Source: Cloeon dipterum (Eukaryota > Arthropoda > Insecta > Ephemeroptera > Baetidae). Taken from it: a DNA stretch of 64,000 nucleotides. The stretch lies in NCBI RefSeq assembly GCF_949628265.1, contig NC_088787.1, positions 2,036,501 through 2,100,500 of the forward strand, in the 5' to 3' direction. Below, piece after piece: positions 44,501 to 56,200 of this stretch. Made by a program: the position numbers and the translations under genes. The stretch's first letter is position 1. The number at the start of each line of letters is the position of its first letter. The notes below the pieces were generated by a model. It did not search any database and was not told the DNA's origin. It worked only from the letters and a program-made list of their open reading frames with translations.

Positions 44501-46683
44501 GCTTTGTGTCGGAACTTGAATTTGGCAGAAATCAAATTGTACACTTCCTCCACTATATAAGAAACAAAAAATCTGTACGAAATTCCGTTTCCGTTTGGGA
44601 GTTCCATATTCTAAACTACAGATCACAACATATAAGATAGCGCCCGCGTGCCAGTTTTTTCCTAAATTGTCTGATCGACGCCTAGAAGTAATCTTCTGTA
44701 TAGCTTATGAAATTTTAAGGGTCCACGGACGCTATTTTACGCGATTGAGGAAAACATCCACAAACCCAACGGTCAAAAGTTGAGGAATGTATCTGAAAAT
44801 CTACAGAAATCAATAACGATTAGATCAAATCAAAATCGTGTGTAGGAAACATTTCAAAATGATGTTAAAATTTTAGTCTTTGAACTTTCCCATCCAAGAG
44901 AATAACATGTAAAACCAAAATATCACGAAATTTACAAAACGATGACCCTTAAAAGTTTCCCGAATAATCCAGTTATATAGAACCCGAAATTTTGAACTGC
45001 AACAAAAATGAAAATTATAAAAATTCCTCTAGTCTGACATATTTTGTTCGCAATTTCTAAAAAAGTCTATAGGCCAGCAAAATTTTGGACACGCCACCGG
45101 AATGCTAGTTCAATTTTAGTATCTATTAAATTTGCGGATATAAAGATCTCAAATTACGAATATTTGGTGTCATGAAATGGTCGAAAAGAGAGTCAGTCAC
45201 AGCTAAAGGTTTGAGGCCCAGACTGCAGCATGTCATCCAATTTTCCTTCCAGCTCACCTTCGAGAAAACATATATTTTATATTTGTTTGAAAAACGCTTA
45301 TAAAAATACCAATTTCTCTCCAAAGAAATAAAAGAAACCGAAATTGGTTTGCTCCCACGTGCCACGGATGTTATGTTCTATACATTAAAAGTAAGAAATG
45401 TTTCAAAGAAAATTTAAAAAAAAATACCTTTTTTGATGTACGTTTTCCCGCCAATTCCTTCAAATAAGGACTCCTGCCAACAAATCATATATTTCTTAAT
45501 CATTCAAATCTAAATATTTCCCTGTACATCTTTTTTGCACTCATTTGATGGAAAAATGGGCCTCGAGCATGCTGACTAAAATCGAGAAGGTTAATATATA
45601 ATTCATTAATGAAGATCCGATTTGAAATACCTCGCACGTAAAATATGCTTTAATGGAACAATCCAAAGGTTCGAGTTGCTGGGTCGATTTTCTGTAAATC
45701 ATGCAGTAGGGCCGAGTAAAGTTGCTTAACTTCAACGTGTAGTTTAGACGAGTTTCCTTATTGTTTGGACACCAGGTAACACTGGAGCACGAATTCGTGG
45801 TTTTGTTCAGCGGATCGCTCTTTGAACACGGCGCTGCACTCGTCCACAAAAAATCTATGGCCTCTGAAACAAAGTAATAAGTCATTCAATTTATTATTGT
45901 GTTTTTGGACCTGTGTAACACTGTTGACGCGTTACCATATTCGAGCGGTCTAGGGTCAAAATACGAATCGTCGATTTTATTGTCAATTGCCAGCAGCTGC
46001 AGTTTCCGGTACAAACACGCCTCCACTGCTCTGCCGTACTCAAACTTTATGAAGGGAATATTTCAAGCAAATTCTTAGTTTCTGCATAGACACAGTTTAC
46101 TTTGTCAAAGCTGTCGAAGGTAAAGCTGAATCCTTTTTTCATGTACCTTCCAAATGGGCGGTCTCGAACGTCAAATAATTCAGTTAATGCAGCTTTGACG
46201 CAAATTAATATTGATTTTATTAATTTTCGTCCAAAATATTTACCACGCTTTCCTACGATGAAATCTTGAATAAAGTACACAAATTTTAAAAACTATTAAA
46301 TTAAAGACAAATGTTGCTAAACCTTCACTTAGGGCAGTGTCAAGCACGTTCTAATAAAAAAACATTTTACAAGTATAATTGCATAAAAAATGTGAACGAA
46401 CCCTTTTTATTCGATTGTAGTTCCTGCAAAATTGAAATGGAATCTCGGTTTTCGAACTGGAGGTCGTAGGCTTGATTGTAGTTCTAGCTGTCGATTTCCT
46501 TATCCTTTTTCTCGTGGTTTTTCTGATTGATTCCTGCCTGCGAGTAGTCGCACCCCAAACCTCTAAGGAGAAATAAAAACATGAGTCTAGTCCTGCAAAG
46601 GTAATTAGAAACAAACCTGCAACAATTACGAGGATTGAGAGCAGAAAGAGGACTTGAATAAAGAGCCTCTTCGGTAGTACCAT
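41517..46683 (-). CDS. Multi-CTLD protein with OBP-like domain, copy I
   Basis: About 27 small exons on the minus strand, from ATG 46683 to stop TAA at 41517-41519. It starts MVLPKRLFIQVLFLLSILV, a signal peptide, followed by a basic/threonine-rich linker (TTRRQESIRKTTRKR). Lectin-like domain 1 ends AYFTCE, domain 2 contains WKENWMTCCSLGLKPLAV and FENFLHNATG, and domain 3 contains AYKRCCSLGMDLLSVHN and ADCSERKQIICE. The OBP-like segment (43335-42318) holds KMIQCLAEHIGL, KLYECSGTK and FAFDFLVCLLQS. Domain 4 has GSLPNAETKEEFE and TIIWDQGFYDKL with KFMWCRSD. A 117-base foldback element sits where the intron-21 acceptor should be, so the OBP part of this copy may be mis-spliced or the gene inactive. 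It is divergent from copy II. Confidence 0.78.
42318..43335 (-). other. OBP-like domain region of copy I
   Basis: Six exons encode the segment from PMGVGFKSQMHYQPC to KLYDFNSE. Cysteines fall at QPC (C1), MIQC (C3), LYEC (C4) and LVC (C6). The C2 and C5 positions hold K and no cysteine. The motif AEKIWNTGDLSRTSYATK is typical of the OBP helix pair before C2-C3. The foldback at 42810-42926 interrupts the intron/exon junction inside this region. Confidence 0.6.
42810..42926. mobile_element. Foldback/MITE insertion in copy I
   Basis: A 117-base element has 32-base terminal inverted repeats (42810-42841 and 42895-42926, 30 of 32 matching; ends GTTCAATATAATT). Compared with copies II and III, the end of intron 21 and the first bases of exon 22 (GAACTTCGC in II) are missing at its edge, so the insertion came with a small deletion. 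It carries no coding capacity. Confidence 0.85.
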
Positions 46684-48033
46684 GTTTCGATTACACTGGT
46701 CACAACTAGGACGTTGAACGCTAGGGACCAGGGAGACAGTTTCCCGTCAGCTTGTGCTTTCGAAATGGGGCAAGAGCAGCAGTTTTAACGGAAGTGAGCT
46801 TGTGAAGCTTAGCTGCCGTTGCACACCGTGCACATCCGGACTCATATGAAACCGCAAAATGGTTTCACACAGGCTTCCTGTTAAAAGAGAGCAAAACTAG
46901 GCAGGAGAGCTAAAACCTATGAAAATTTGCAGAGAGCAGACCAGAAAGTTTATGCAGTAATTTAATAATTACATACTTGTGTCATGACAGTCAGGAAAAT
47001 CTCAGGGAGGGCAGATTGCTTTGAGACTAAAATATAGCAAAGAAAGGTAAATTGAGAAATTTTCCATTCCTGCATGCTATCTTTGATCGTCTCTAGTTAC
47101 CCTTTTGGCAGACTTACATGCCTTAAAGATTCTTGCATTATTTGATTGAACTGATTCTCCACTTTCACCGATTTCAAGTTCAAAAAGTTCACTCAGAATT
47201 CTGCTTTTTACTGCCGTCAAATTGTCCAAACTGATTACAGACAGCGAGACCTGAGATAAAAAGAGATCCTTATATTTTCGCCACTAGCTGCCATGTTTCG
47301 TTTTCGCACTGTTTAAAATGATGTTGAACGCAATAGAGACCAGAGAGAGCGTTTTCCTGTCTGCGCTTGGGCTTTTGCTGAAACATGGCGAGCGAGAGCA
47401 GTAGTTTTCACGGATGCTATATTGTTACGCTTCGTTGATTTTAAGCGCGCACACCGCATATATGATGCACATCCGGACCACTACCATCACGTCCAGCACA
47501 AAGTGGTTTCGAAACTGGCTTTCTGTTCGAAGAGAGCATAATATATATATGGAGAATACAATTGTAAATTTTGCCTGAATGTCATGGTGATGGCCGGTCA
47601 GGATTGTTCCAACTGTGTTAGTGACGGGACGCCAACCTACAATGGTACAAAACTACTTTTAGGAAACAATTTGGCTTCTCAACCCTCATTTCTCTCCCTT
47701 TCCAAGAGCATCGAGCCCTCCCTAGGAAAGTATAATTATTAAACTAATGTGAATACAATCTAATCTCCGCAAATTTTTAAATCTAAGCTACGCGATGCTC
47801 TGCGGTTAACTTCTTCTAAAAGCAAGTCTGTTTTGAACCCACTTAGTGCTGGACGTGTCGAGAGTTTCTATGAGTCCGGATGTGCACACATAAAGGCAAC
47901 GAAGCGTAACAAGAGCATCCGTGAAAACAGCTGTCGCCCCATTATTTCGGCAAAAGCACCAGCTGACAGGAAACATTCGCTCTGGTCGCTTGGTGTTGAC
48001 CATCATATATTTTGAACAGAGCGAAAACGAAAC
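46684..48033. promoter_or_regulatory. Divergent upstream region of lectin-OBP copies I and II with an extra promoter relic
   Basis: Three related promoter segments are present. One reads toward copy I (46684-46880), one toward copy II (about 47830-48033), and an orphan at about 47290-47540 reads leftward. The shared words are CACATCCGGA, GCGTAACAAGAGCATCCGTGAAAAC and GCGAAAACGAAACATGG with their complements. The orphan's ATG at about 47292 has no coding exons behind it, implying a lost fourth copy. Confidence 0.7.
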
Positions 48034-51000
48034 ATGGTGCTGGCGAACAGGCTCTTTATTCAAGTCCTCTTTCTTCTCACACTCCTCGTAGTTGTTGAAG
48101 GTAATTTAAAATAATTTCAATGCAGGAATGGACTCGCACGTTCTTTTCCTTAGAGGTTTGGGGTGCTAAAACTCGCAGGAAGAAATGGACCTCTAAAGCC
48201 CTGAAAAATAAGGTAGAGAAATTGACAACTAGAGCTACAGTCAAGCGAACGACCACAATTCCAAAAAACGAGGGTCCATTTCAATTTTGCAATAACTACA
48301 ATCGGATAAAAAAGGTTAGTCCATAATTTTATTATCATTGCCTGGTAAAATATGTTATTGTTTATAAAATTAGAGCGTACAAGACACGGCAATAAGTGAA
48401 GGTATATACAGCAACATATTTTATCTTTTTTTTTTTAATTTGTAAACCATATTTAAGATATCATCGTAGGAAAGCGTGGTAAATACTATTTTTAGGAAAA
48501 AAATAACATACTAATCATAATCAATTTGCGTCAAAGACGGAATAACCGAATTATTTGACGTTCGAGACCAGCAAATGGGAGGATACAGCAAACAAGGCAC
48601 AAAAGGATTGAGATATACCTTTGACGGCGCTGAAACAGTTAACTTCGAATGCTGAACCTTAAAAATGAATTGATATTTTCCCTTCAAAAAGGTCGAGTAC
48701 GACAGAGCGGTTGAGGCGTGTTTCTACCGGAAACTGCATCTGCTGGCGCTCGACACGCCTGATGAAATCGCCAATATATATTATGTCTTAGGGACGCCTC
48801 TATATGGTAACGTCTACATTAATTACAGAGGTTCGAAAAAACTATAATCTTCCTTCAGAGACCGTAGATTTTTTGTGGACGAGTGCGGTGCCGTGTTCGA
48901 AAAGCGATCCGCTGAACAAAACCACGAATTCGTGCTCCAGTCTCACCTGGTGCCCAAACAATGGGGAAACTCGACTTAAATACACGTTGAATTTAAGCAA
49001 ATTTTCGCGGCCCTACTGCATTATTTACAGAAATAAGAATAAGCGATTCGAACCTATGGATTGCGCGTTTAAAGCTCATTTTTCATGCGAGGTAATTCAA
49101 TTTGGAGCTTCCTCAAATAATTATAATGTTATTATCCTTCTTGAATTTAGTCGGAGTGCTTGAGGCCCATTTTACCGCCACAGAATGAGTGCCAAAAGGA
49201 TGTGAGTGCGATTTTAATTAATTTGAAAGACTAATGAAGAAATCAAATTTCGGCAGGGGTCGTTATTTGAAAAAATCGGCGGAAAAACCTACCTCAAAAA
49301 AGGTCCTTTTAGAATTTTCCGCAGAAACATTTCTTAATTTACTTAAAACAGAACATGAGATCCGTGGAACGTGGGAGCAAAACGAATTAGGCTTTTATTT
49401 CTTTGGAGAGAAATTTGTATTTTTCATAGAGATTCCTAAAACAAATTAAATATATATATTCTCGAAGGTGAACTGGCAGGAAAATTGGATGACATGCTGC
49501 AGACTGGGCCTCAAACCTATAGCTCTGATTAACAATATTTTGGACCATTTGGAAACACCGAATATTAGTACAAATCTTTAAAAAATCTCTTTCACATGTC
49601 GCATATATCACTAGAATTTAATTTTTGAAATTGGTTCCTTTGGGGGTGAATTTTGGTTTTGGACAATCGCAGTAATCGATTGGCACCCTGACTAAATACC
49701 CTGAAACCCGATAGTTGCAGCCATGCAGGGTGTGGTTTACTGGACGGCAATGACTCGAGCTGGATGCCATCTTCACTTCGAAAACTTCCTCCACAACGAA
49801 TCGGAAACTTTCGTCTTTGCCATCTATGGAATCCGGAAAGGAGGTTCTTGCGTAGCTGCTTCGATCAGAGATCCAAAATCCGCGGAGGTGGTAGGACCGA
49901 GTCTGGCAGTGAAAACCAAAAACTGCGCCTCCAAACTGCTGTTGGGCTGCGAAGGAACGGAACAGACCTTCGAAATCAGGGTTACAAAATTATAAAACGA
50001 TCATTGTAATGATTTAAAATAATTTATCTTTAATCAGGATGTCCCTAGCAACTGCGATTTACCAGAGTGCACAGGGCTACCCGATTGCGTAATGAAAGTA
50101 CGATAATGAAACCTATAGATATATTCGAAAAATTAATGAGATTATCTGCAGGATGAATTCTTCCTCACGCAACCCTTCCGAGTCTTGCTGGGTGAGTTGG
50201 GAATTAAAACCTTCAAATGAAAATATTAAATCAATTAAAAGCACCTTGGCGCTTCGGGAATTGGCATTCATGTTGCGGCAACAACATCCTTGAGCTGCAA
50301 AATGAATATGTAACGAATTTACACTAATAACTATGGAATTTAACGAAATCTCACACCAGGGCACTTGGGACGAGGCTTACAAGAGGTGCTGCTCCCTTGG
50401 AATGGACCTAATTTCAGTGCACAATTCAGTCAAGCAAGACTGCTTGGGCAATCCTTACAGTTACGCTTTAATTAAAGTTCTTTTCCGATTTTAAAATTTA
50501 AAAAATCAGAAAATAGTAACCCGAATGAGAAAGGGTATCTGCCTTTTCGGACAGAGGCCTGGACGGCGGGGCGGGATATCGATTCTTGCCGCGGAAAATT
50601 CCGATGGTGCACCGGCTACCTGAACGACTACCTGAAAAATGACCTGACTTGGAAAAAGGGCCACGATCCGAGATTCTCAAACAAATCATGCGTCCTTATT
50701 GATTTTGGGGATCCAGTTTTGCCTAGTCTTGCGCTGGCAGATTGCTCGGAAAAGAAACAGATCATCTGCGAGGTTTATTGTGTTGAATAATGAGATAAAA
50801 ATTTAATTTATTTTCACAAAAGGCGCCCATGGGAGTCGGCTTCAAATCGCAGATGCACTATCACCCTTGCAGGAGGAATTACAAAGTTAAAGATAGTATG
50901 TATCTTTATTTTCATATATTTTCTGTTTCAAATCTTTTTGTGTTATAAAGGTGACGCCGAGAAATTATGGAACACTGGTGATTTGAGCCGCACCAGTTAC

Positions 51001-52603
51001 GCAGCCAAAGTAAAATCAAATTTAAGTTCAAAGTCGATATATAATAATGCTAAAATGCAGAAAATGATTCAATGCGTCGCAGAGCACATAGGACTGGTTA
51101 ATTCGAAGAAAAGTTAGAGATTAATCAATAATTTGATCATTTTAAACCCAAGGTGTACAACTCGACACAAATCAACCTGCACGCTTACCTGAGATGGATG
51201 TCCAGAATGGTGGATCCACTGTAAATAAAAATCAAATTGTTGAATCATAAATTATAAACTTTTCAAAAGGAACTTCGCTTTGAAACAAAAAGTGAAGGAT
51301 GACCAAGAAACGTTCTTCTCGTCATTCGAAGCCCAGTTTTCTGGTAAAGAGATCATCAATACAATGAAGAATGTATTGATTAATGACGCACTGGACGATT
51401 TACTCTCTGCCCACTTTGATTTTGCGACCGAAATGATGAAAAAACTCTACCAATGCAAAGGAATCAACTGTATGTATACTTCCGGTAGTCAGTATGGGCC
51501 GAAAACTATTTTTTGTTGTACCAAAATTATAGTTAAGAAAACTTAAAAGCATTTCTTCAAGAAGAATATCCTTGCTTTTTTTCTCAACCGATTTTGGATT
51601 CGAAAAAACTCTTTCTTTTGTCCCATAATATTTGCGAAAAACCGTTACAAGATTATAACGGTTAAACCAAGAAATTTTAAATGTGAAAACAAAAAACAAT
51701 CTTTTTAAAGGTACGAACAAGGAATCGTTCGCGTTTGACTTCCTGATGTGTCTCCTTCAGTCCAGACAGTTGGACCGCTTCTGGAAATTTTACGATTTCA
51801 ACTTGGAAGTATTTCAATGTCAACCTTTTTTTGTCAAAGTGACCAATAAATTTATTTTTCCACCGATATTTCAGCAACGCAGTGTGATGCCCGCGGACCG
51901 CGAAATAAACTTGCCATGCACGATGTTTGACAATTTTATTAAATATGATTCGTCTTTGTGCATTCCAGGTACGGTCTTTTCTTACATTTATTCTTTATCT
52001 AATTTAATTTACTTTTAAAAGCGGGTGGCTTGTTTCGGCTGAATGATGCTGCTTTTCTTACCCAGAGTCCGATCAATTTAGAAATGGTTATTTTCGCATA
52101 AATTTAATGCATTTTCATTTTTCTTCATATTAAAAAAAATCTGCAGTTCAAATCGTCTTCTTTCACCGCGTGTTTGGAGAGAAATGGCTCGCTTCCTTAC
52201 GCGGAAACCAAGGAGGAGTTTGAAACGATCTACAATTATATCAGAGGTGAGAAATTACAAGAAATAAAACCAAACGCTAAATTAAATCGAAGGTGTGGCT
52301 CCGAATCTGACGATCATCTGGGACCAAGGATTCTACGACAAGCTGAACAAGAAATTCATGTGGTGCCGCAGTGATTTCATCCCCTTCGGACCTGGGGCTA
52401 ATATTCCGATCCCTGTCGCCGTGAACGCGACGACCAAAGAGGACTTCGTGATGCTGGTCTCGCTGCCGGGTGCGACGCCAAATCTGCACGCCGTCCAAGC
52501 CACCGAGCAGCTCAAGTACCAAACCGATGTCTTCTGCCGCATTCCAAAATCCGTCGTGGTCGAGTGCTTGACCCTCAACCCAGAAGAGACGTCGGAGTAC
52601 TAA
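48034..52603 (+). CDS. Multi-CTLD protein with OBP-like domain, copy II
   Basis: ATG 48034 to TAA 52601-52603, about 27 exons, all by-eye junctions GT-AG with consistent phases. Order: signal peptide (RLFIQVLFLLTLLVVVEG), basic linker (ATVKRTTTIPKNEG), then lectin-like 1 (EYDRAVEACFYRKLHLLALD to HFSCE). Lectin-like 2 runs from GGKTYLKK and NWMTCCRLGLKPIAL to LLLGCEGTEQTFEI. Lectin-like 3 runs from NWHSCC, AYKRCCSLGMDLISVHN and RWCTGYLNDYLKND to ADCSEKKQIICE. The OBP-like segment is 50823-51808, and lectin-like 4 has ACLERNGSLPYAETKEEFE and FMWCRSDFIPF. N-glycosylation sequons are frequent. No membrane anchor follows the signal peptide, so the protein should be secreted. A role in binding small ligands and glycans together is inference from the domains. 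Confidence 0.82.
50823..51808 (+). other. OBP-like domain region of copy II
   Basis: The segment runs PMGVGFKSQMHYHPC, then GDAEKLWNTGDLSRTS, KMIQCVAEHIGL, HFDFATEMMKKLYQC, KGINCTNKESFAF and LMCLLQS. C1, C3, C4 and C6 are present and C2 is K. An extra cysteine (GINC) lies five residues after C4, closer to C4 and farther from C6 (12 residues between) than a usual C5, which has 8. Confidence 0.6.
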
Positions 52604-53295
52604 TTGCATTAAAATTCGAATTGGGATTTAATTTGTCAACATTTAATTATATCTGGAAACAAAAAATTCGTGTTTTGTTTGTTCCGTTCTTCTCTATCTA
52701 GTTTGTTTTAATTGCGTAATTAATTCGGATCCGGAATCATCCTTTAAAAATTAATTAATTAATTACATAACTTGTAATTTAAGAAGGACCATCAAAATCA
52801 TCCAGCAGCATCTTCAAGCATGTTTCATTTCCCTCTAAATAAATTATTTTCTAATTAAAACATTATTTCGCATCTGTTTTCAGAAGGTAATACCTAGGAC
52901 CTTTCGATTTTACGTCTTCAAATTTTACAATTTAAAATAGGAGACTTAATAGTCCTTCATAATCGTTTGCACCATAAGCTAAAATAATGAAAAAAAGTAC
53001 ATGCAATAAAAATTTTAAATTAGTCTAGTATATAAAGGGGTGATTGCTGAGAGTGTCGTTCTCCATATTTTTGCGCTCTTTTCACAGAAAGCCTGTTTTG
53101 CGCTGGACGTGATGCTGATTTTATATGAGTGCGGATGTGAATGGTGCGCGCGCATAAATGCAGCGAAGCGTAACAAGAGCATCCGTGAAAACAGCTCTCG
53201 CGCCATTATTTCGGCAACAGACGCAGCTGACAGGAAACACACTCTCTGGTCCCTAGCGTTCAACGTCCTAGTTTTGAACAGTGGGAAAACGAAAC
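52604..53295. promoter_or_regulatory. Spacer and promoter of lectin-OBP copy III
   Basis: AT-rich 3' flank of copy II, followed from about 53085 by the family promoter with GCGTAACAAGAGCATCCGTG, CATTATTTCGGCAACAGAC and GGAAAACGAAACATGG just before the start. The same words lie upstream of copy II and in the copy I/II divergent region. Confidence 0.65.
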
Positions 53296-56200
53296 ATGGT
53301 ACTACCGAAAAGGCTCTTTATTCAAGTCCTCTTTCTGCTCTCAATCCTCGTAATTGTGGCAGGTTTGTATCAAATTTCTAATGCATAACTGGAAACCGTT
53401 TTTTTTTCTTTAGAGGTTTGGGGTGTGACTTCTCGCAGGCAGGAATCAATCAACAAAACCCTGAAAAAGAGGACAAGGAATTCGGAAACTATAACTACGG
53501 TCAAGGAAACATCCCCCAGTTCGAAAACCGAGAGTCCATATGAATTTTGCAGAAACTATAATCGAATAAAAAAGGTTGGTTTTATAATTTTATTCCAATT
53601 CCCATTTAATTGTTTTTTTAATTAGAACGTTCAAGACTCAGCACTAAGTGAAGGTTTATCAATATTTTGCTTTTATTATTTGACAGTTTTTTTTAACTTT
53701 GAATACCTTATTCAAGATTTCATCGTAGGAAAGCGTTGTAATTATTATTTTTTACGTAGAGAAATAACCTAATCATAATTAATTTATCGTCAAAGCTGCA
53801 TTAACTGAATTACTTGACGTTCGAGATCGGCCGTATGGAAAGTATAAGAAAAAAGGATTCAGCTTTACCTTCGACAGCATCGACCAAGTAAACTGCATAT
53901 ATTTAATGCTGAAAAATTAACTCGATATTTTCCCATCAAACGTTAATATAGGTTGAGTACGGCAGAGCAGTGGAGGCGTGTTTGTACCGGAAACTGCAGC
54001 TGCTGGCAATCGACAAAATCGACGATTCGTATTTTTACACCAGGCCGCTCGAATATGGTAACGTCGACAATTACACACAGGTCCAAAAACACGATGAATT
54101 AATTGAATAATATTACCTTGTTTCAGAGACGATAGATTTTTTGTGGACGAGTGCAGCACCGTGTTCAGAGAGCGACCCGCTGAACAAAGCTACGAATTCG
54201 TGCTCCAGTGTCACCTGGTGTCCAAACAATGGGGAAACTCGACTTAACTACACGTTGAATTTGGGAAAATTTACTCGGCCCTACTGCATGATTTACAGAA
54301 ATTCGACGAAGCAACTCGAACTTTTGGATTGCTCCATTAAAGCATATTTTTCGTGCGAGGTAATTCAGTTCGGAGCTTCTTTAACAAATTATAAAACCCT
54401 CTGGAACTTAGTCAGCGTGCTCGAGGGCGGTGATTCCCTTACAGAATGAGTGCAAGAAAGATGTAAATGGGAAGTATTGGATTTGAATATGATTAAGGAA
54501 AAATGAAATTCTTGCAGGAGTCCTTATTTGAAGTAATTGGCGGAAAATCATACCTCAAAAAAGGTAACATTTAAATTATCCATATGGAAAAATTCGTAAC
54601 TTTTATATCAGAACATGAGATCCGCGGCACCTGGGAGAAAACCAAATTTGGTTTTTATTATTTCCTTGGAGAGAAAATGGTAAATTTATAATGATTTCTC
54701 AAACGAATATAAAACATGTTTTCTCGAAGGTGAACTGGAAGGAAAATTGGATTACATGCTGCAGACTGGGCCTCAAACCTATAGCTCTGACCAAATCTCT
54801 TCTGGACCATTTCAACAGATCGAATATCCGTAACAAAATCTTTCCAAAATGTATCATAGCACTGCTATAGAGTTAAATTTTCGACGTGGCCAATCAATTC
54901 CAGAGGGTCATCGGTCATACGTAAATATCGTTACTCTGGCGGCCATTTTGTGACACTAGCGCCACAAGAACGTCAGCGACCAATCCGAGATAGCAGCGCC
55001 ACATTTTTAGCTTTCGTTAACTGCCGCTGCTGTCTCGATCTTGCAAATCAGAGAGGGCCGTTCGCTTATATGATTGGTCGGTGCACTCATTAAATAGATA
55101 GTGGCAATATTGTCTCACTTGTCTCACAGCGTCTCGGCTTCATATAAACCTAATTCGGAGCTTCACGCTCAGCAGTTATCGATTGGCACTGTCTACAAAC
55201 ATCTTTTTGCAGCCGTGCAGGGTGTGGCTTTTTGGTCGGCGTTGACTCGAGCTGGGTGTCCACTTCACTTTGAAAACTTCCTCCACAACGCTTCGGAATG
55301 GCTCGAATCATTCAAAAATGTCACAATTTTTGGAATCCGACAAGGAGGCTCTTGCGTGGCTGTTTCGATCAAAGAAACGGGGGGAAAGGAGGTCAAGTCG
55401 GGTGTGGCAGTGAAAACCAACGTCTGCGCTTCCAAACTGCTGTTGGGCTGCCAAGGAACGGAACAGACCTTCGATATCACGGTGACAAAAATATATATAA
55501 TTTTTTCAAATTAATCTATCTGGTATAAAAGGATTACTCAAGCAACTGTGATCTGCCAGTTTGCACAGGGCTTCCCGATTGCGTCATTGAAGTACGATTA
55601 AGAAATTTAGATAAATTGAATTGATTATTGAAATTTCTTCTGTAGGATGAAATTTTCCTCAAGCAACCCTTCCGAGCTCTGCTCGGTGAGTTGGAAATTT
55701 AGTCTTACAAACAAAATTTTTAATTAAATTAAAAGCACCCTGGCGTTTCGGCCATTGGCATTCATGTTGCGACAGCAACATCCTTGAGCTGCAAACTGAA
55801 TATGTAATGAATTTACACTAATAACTATCGGATTTACAAAATTCTTAAATCAGGGCACTTGGGACGAGGCCTACAAGAGGTGCTGCTCCCTTGGAATGGA
55901 CCTCCTTTCAGTCCACAATCCAGCCAAGCAATACTGCTTGGGCAATCCTTACAGTTCAGCATTTTTAAAGTTCTTTTCAGGAATTAAAATTTGAAAAATC
56001 TCAGAAAATAGTAACCCGAATGAGAAGGGGGAACTGCCTTTTCGGACAGAGGCCTGGACGGCTGGGCGGGATATCGATTCCTGCCGTGGACAATTGCGAT
56101 GGTGTACCGGTTACCTGAACGACTACCTGAAAAACGACCTGAATTGGAAAAAGGACCACGATCCAATATTGGCCAACAACTCGTGCGTCTACCTCGATTT

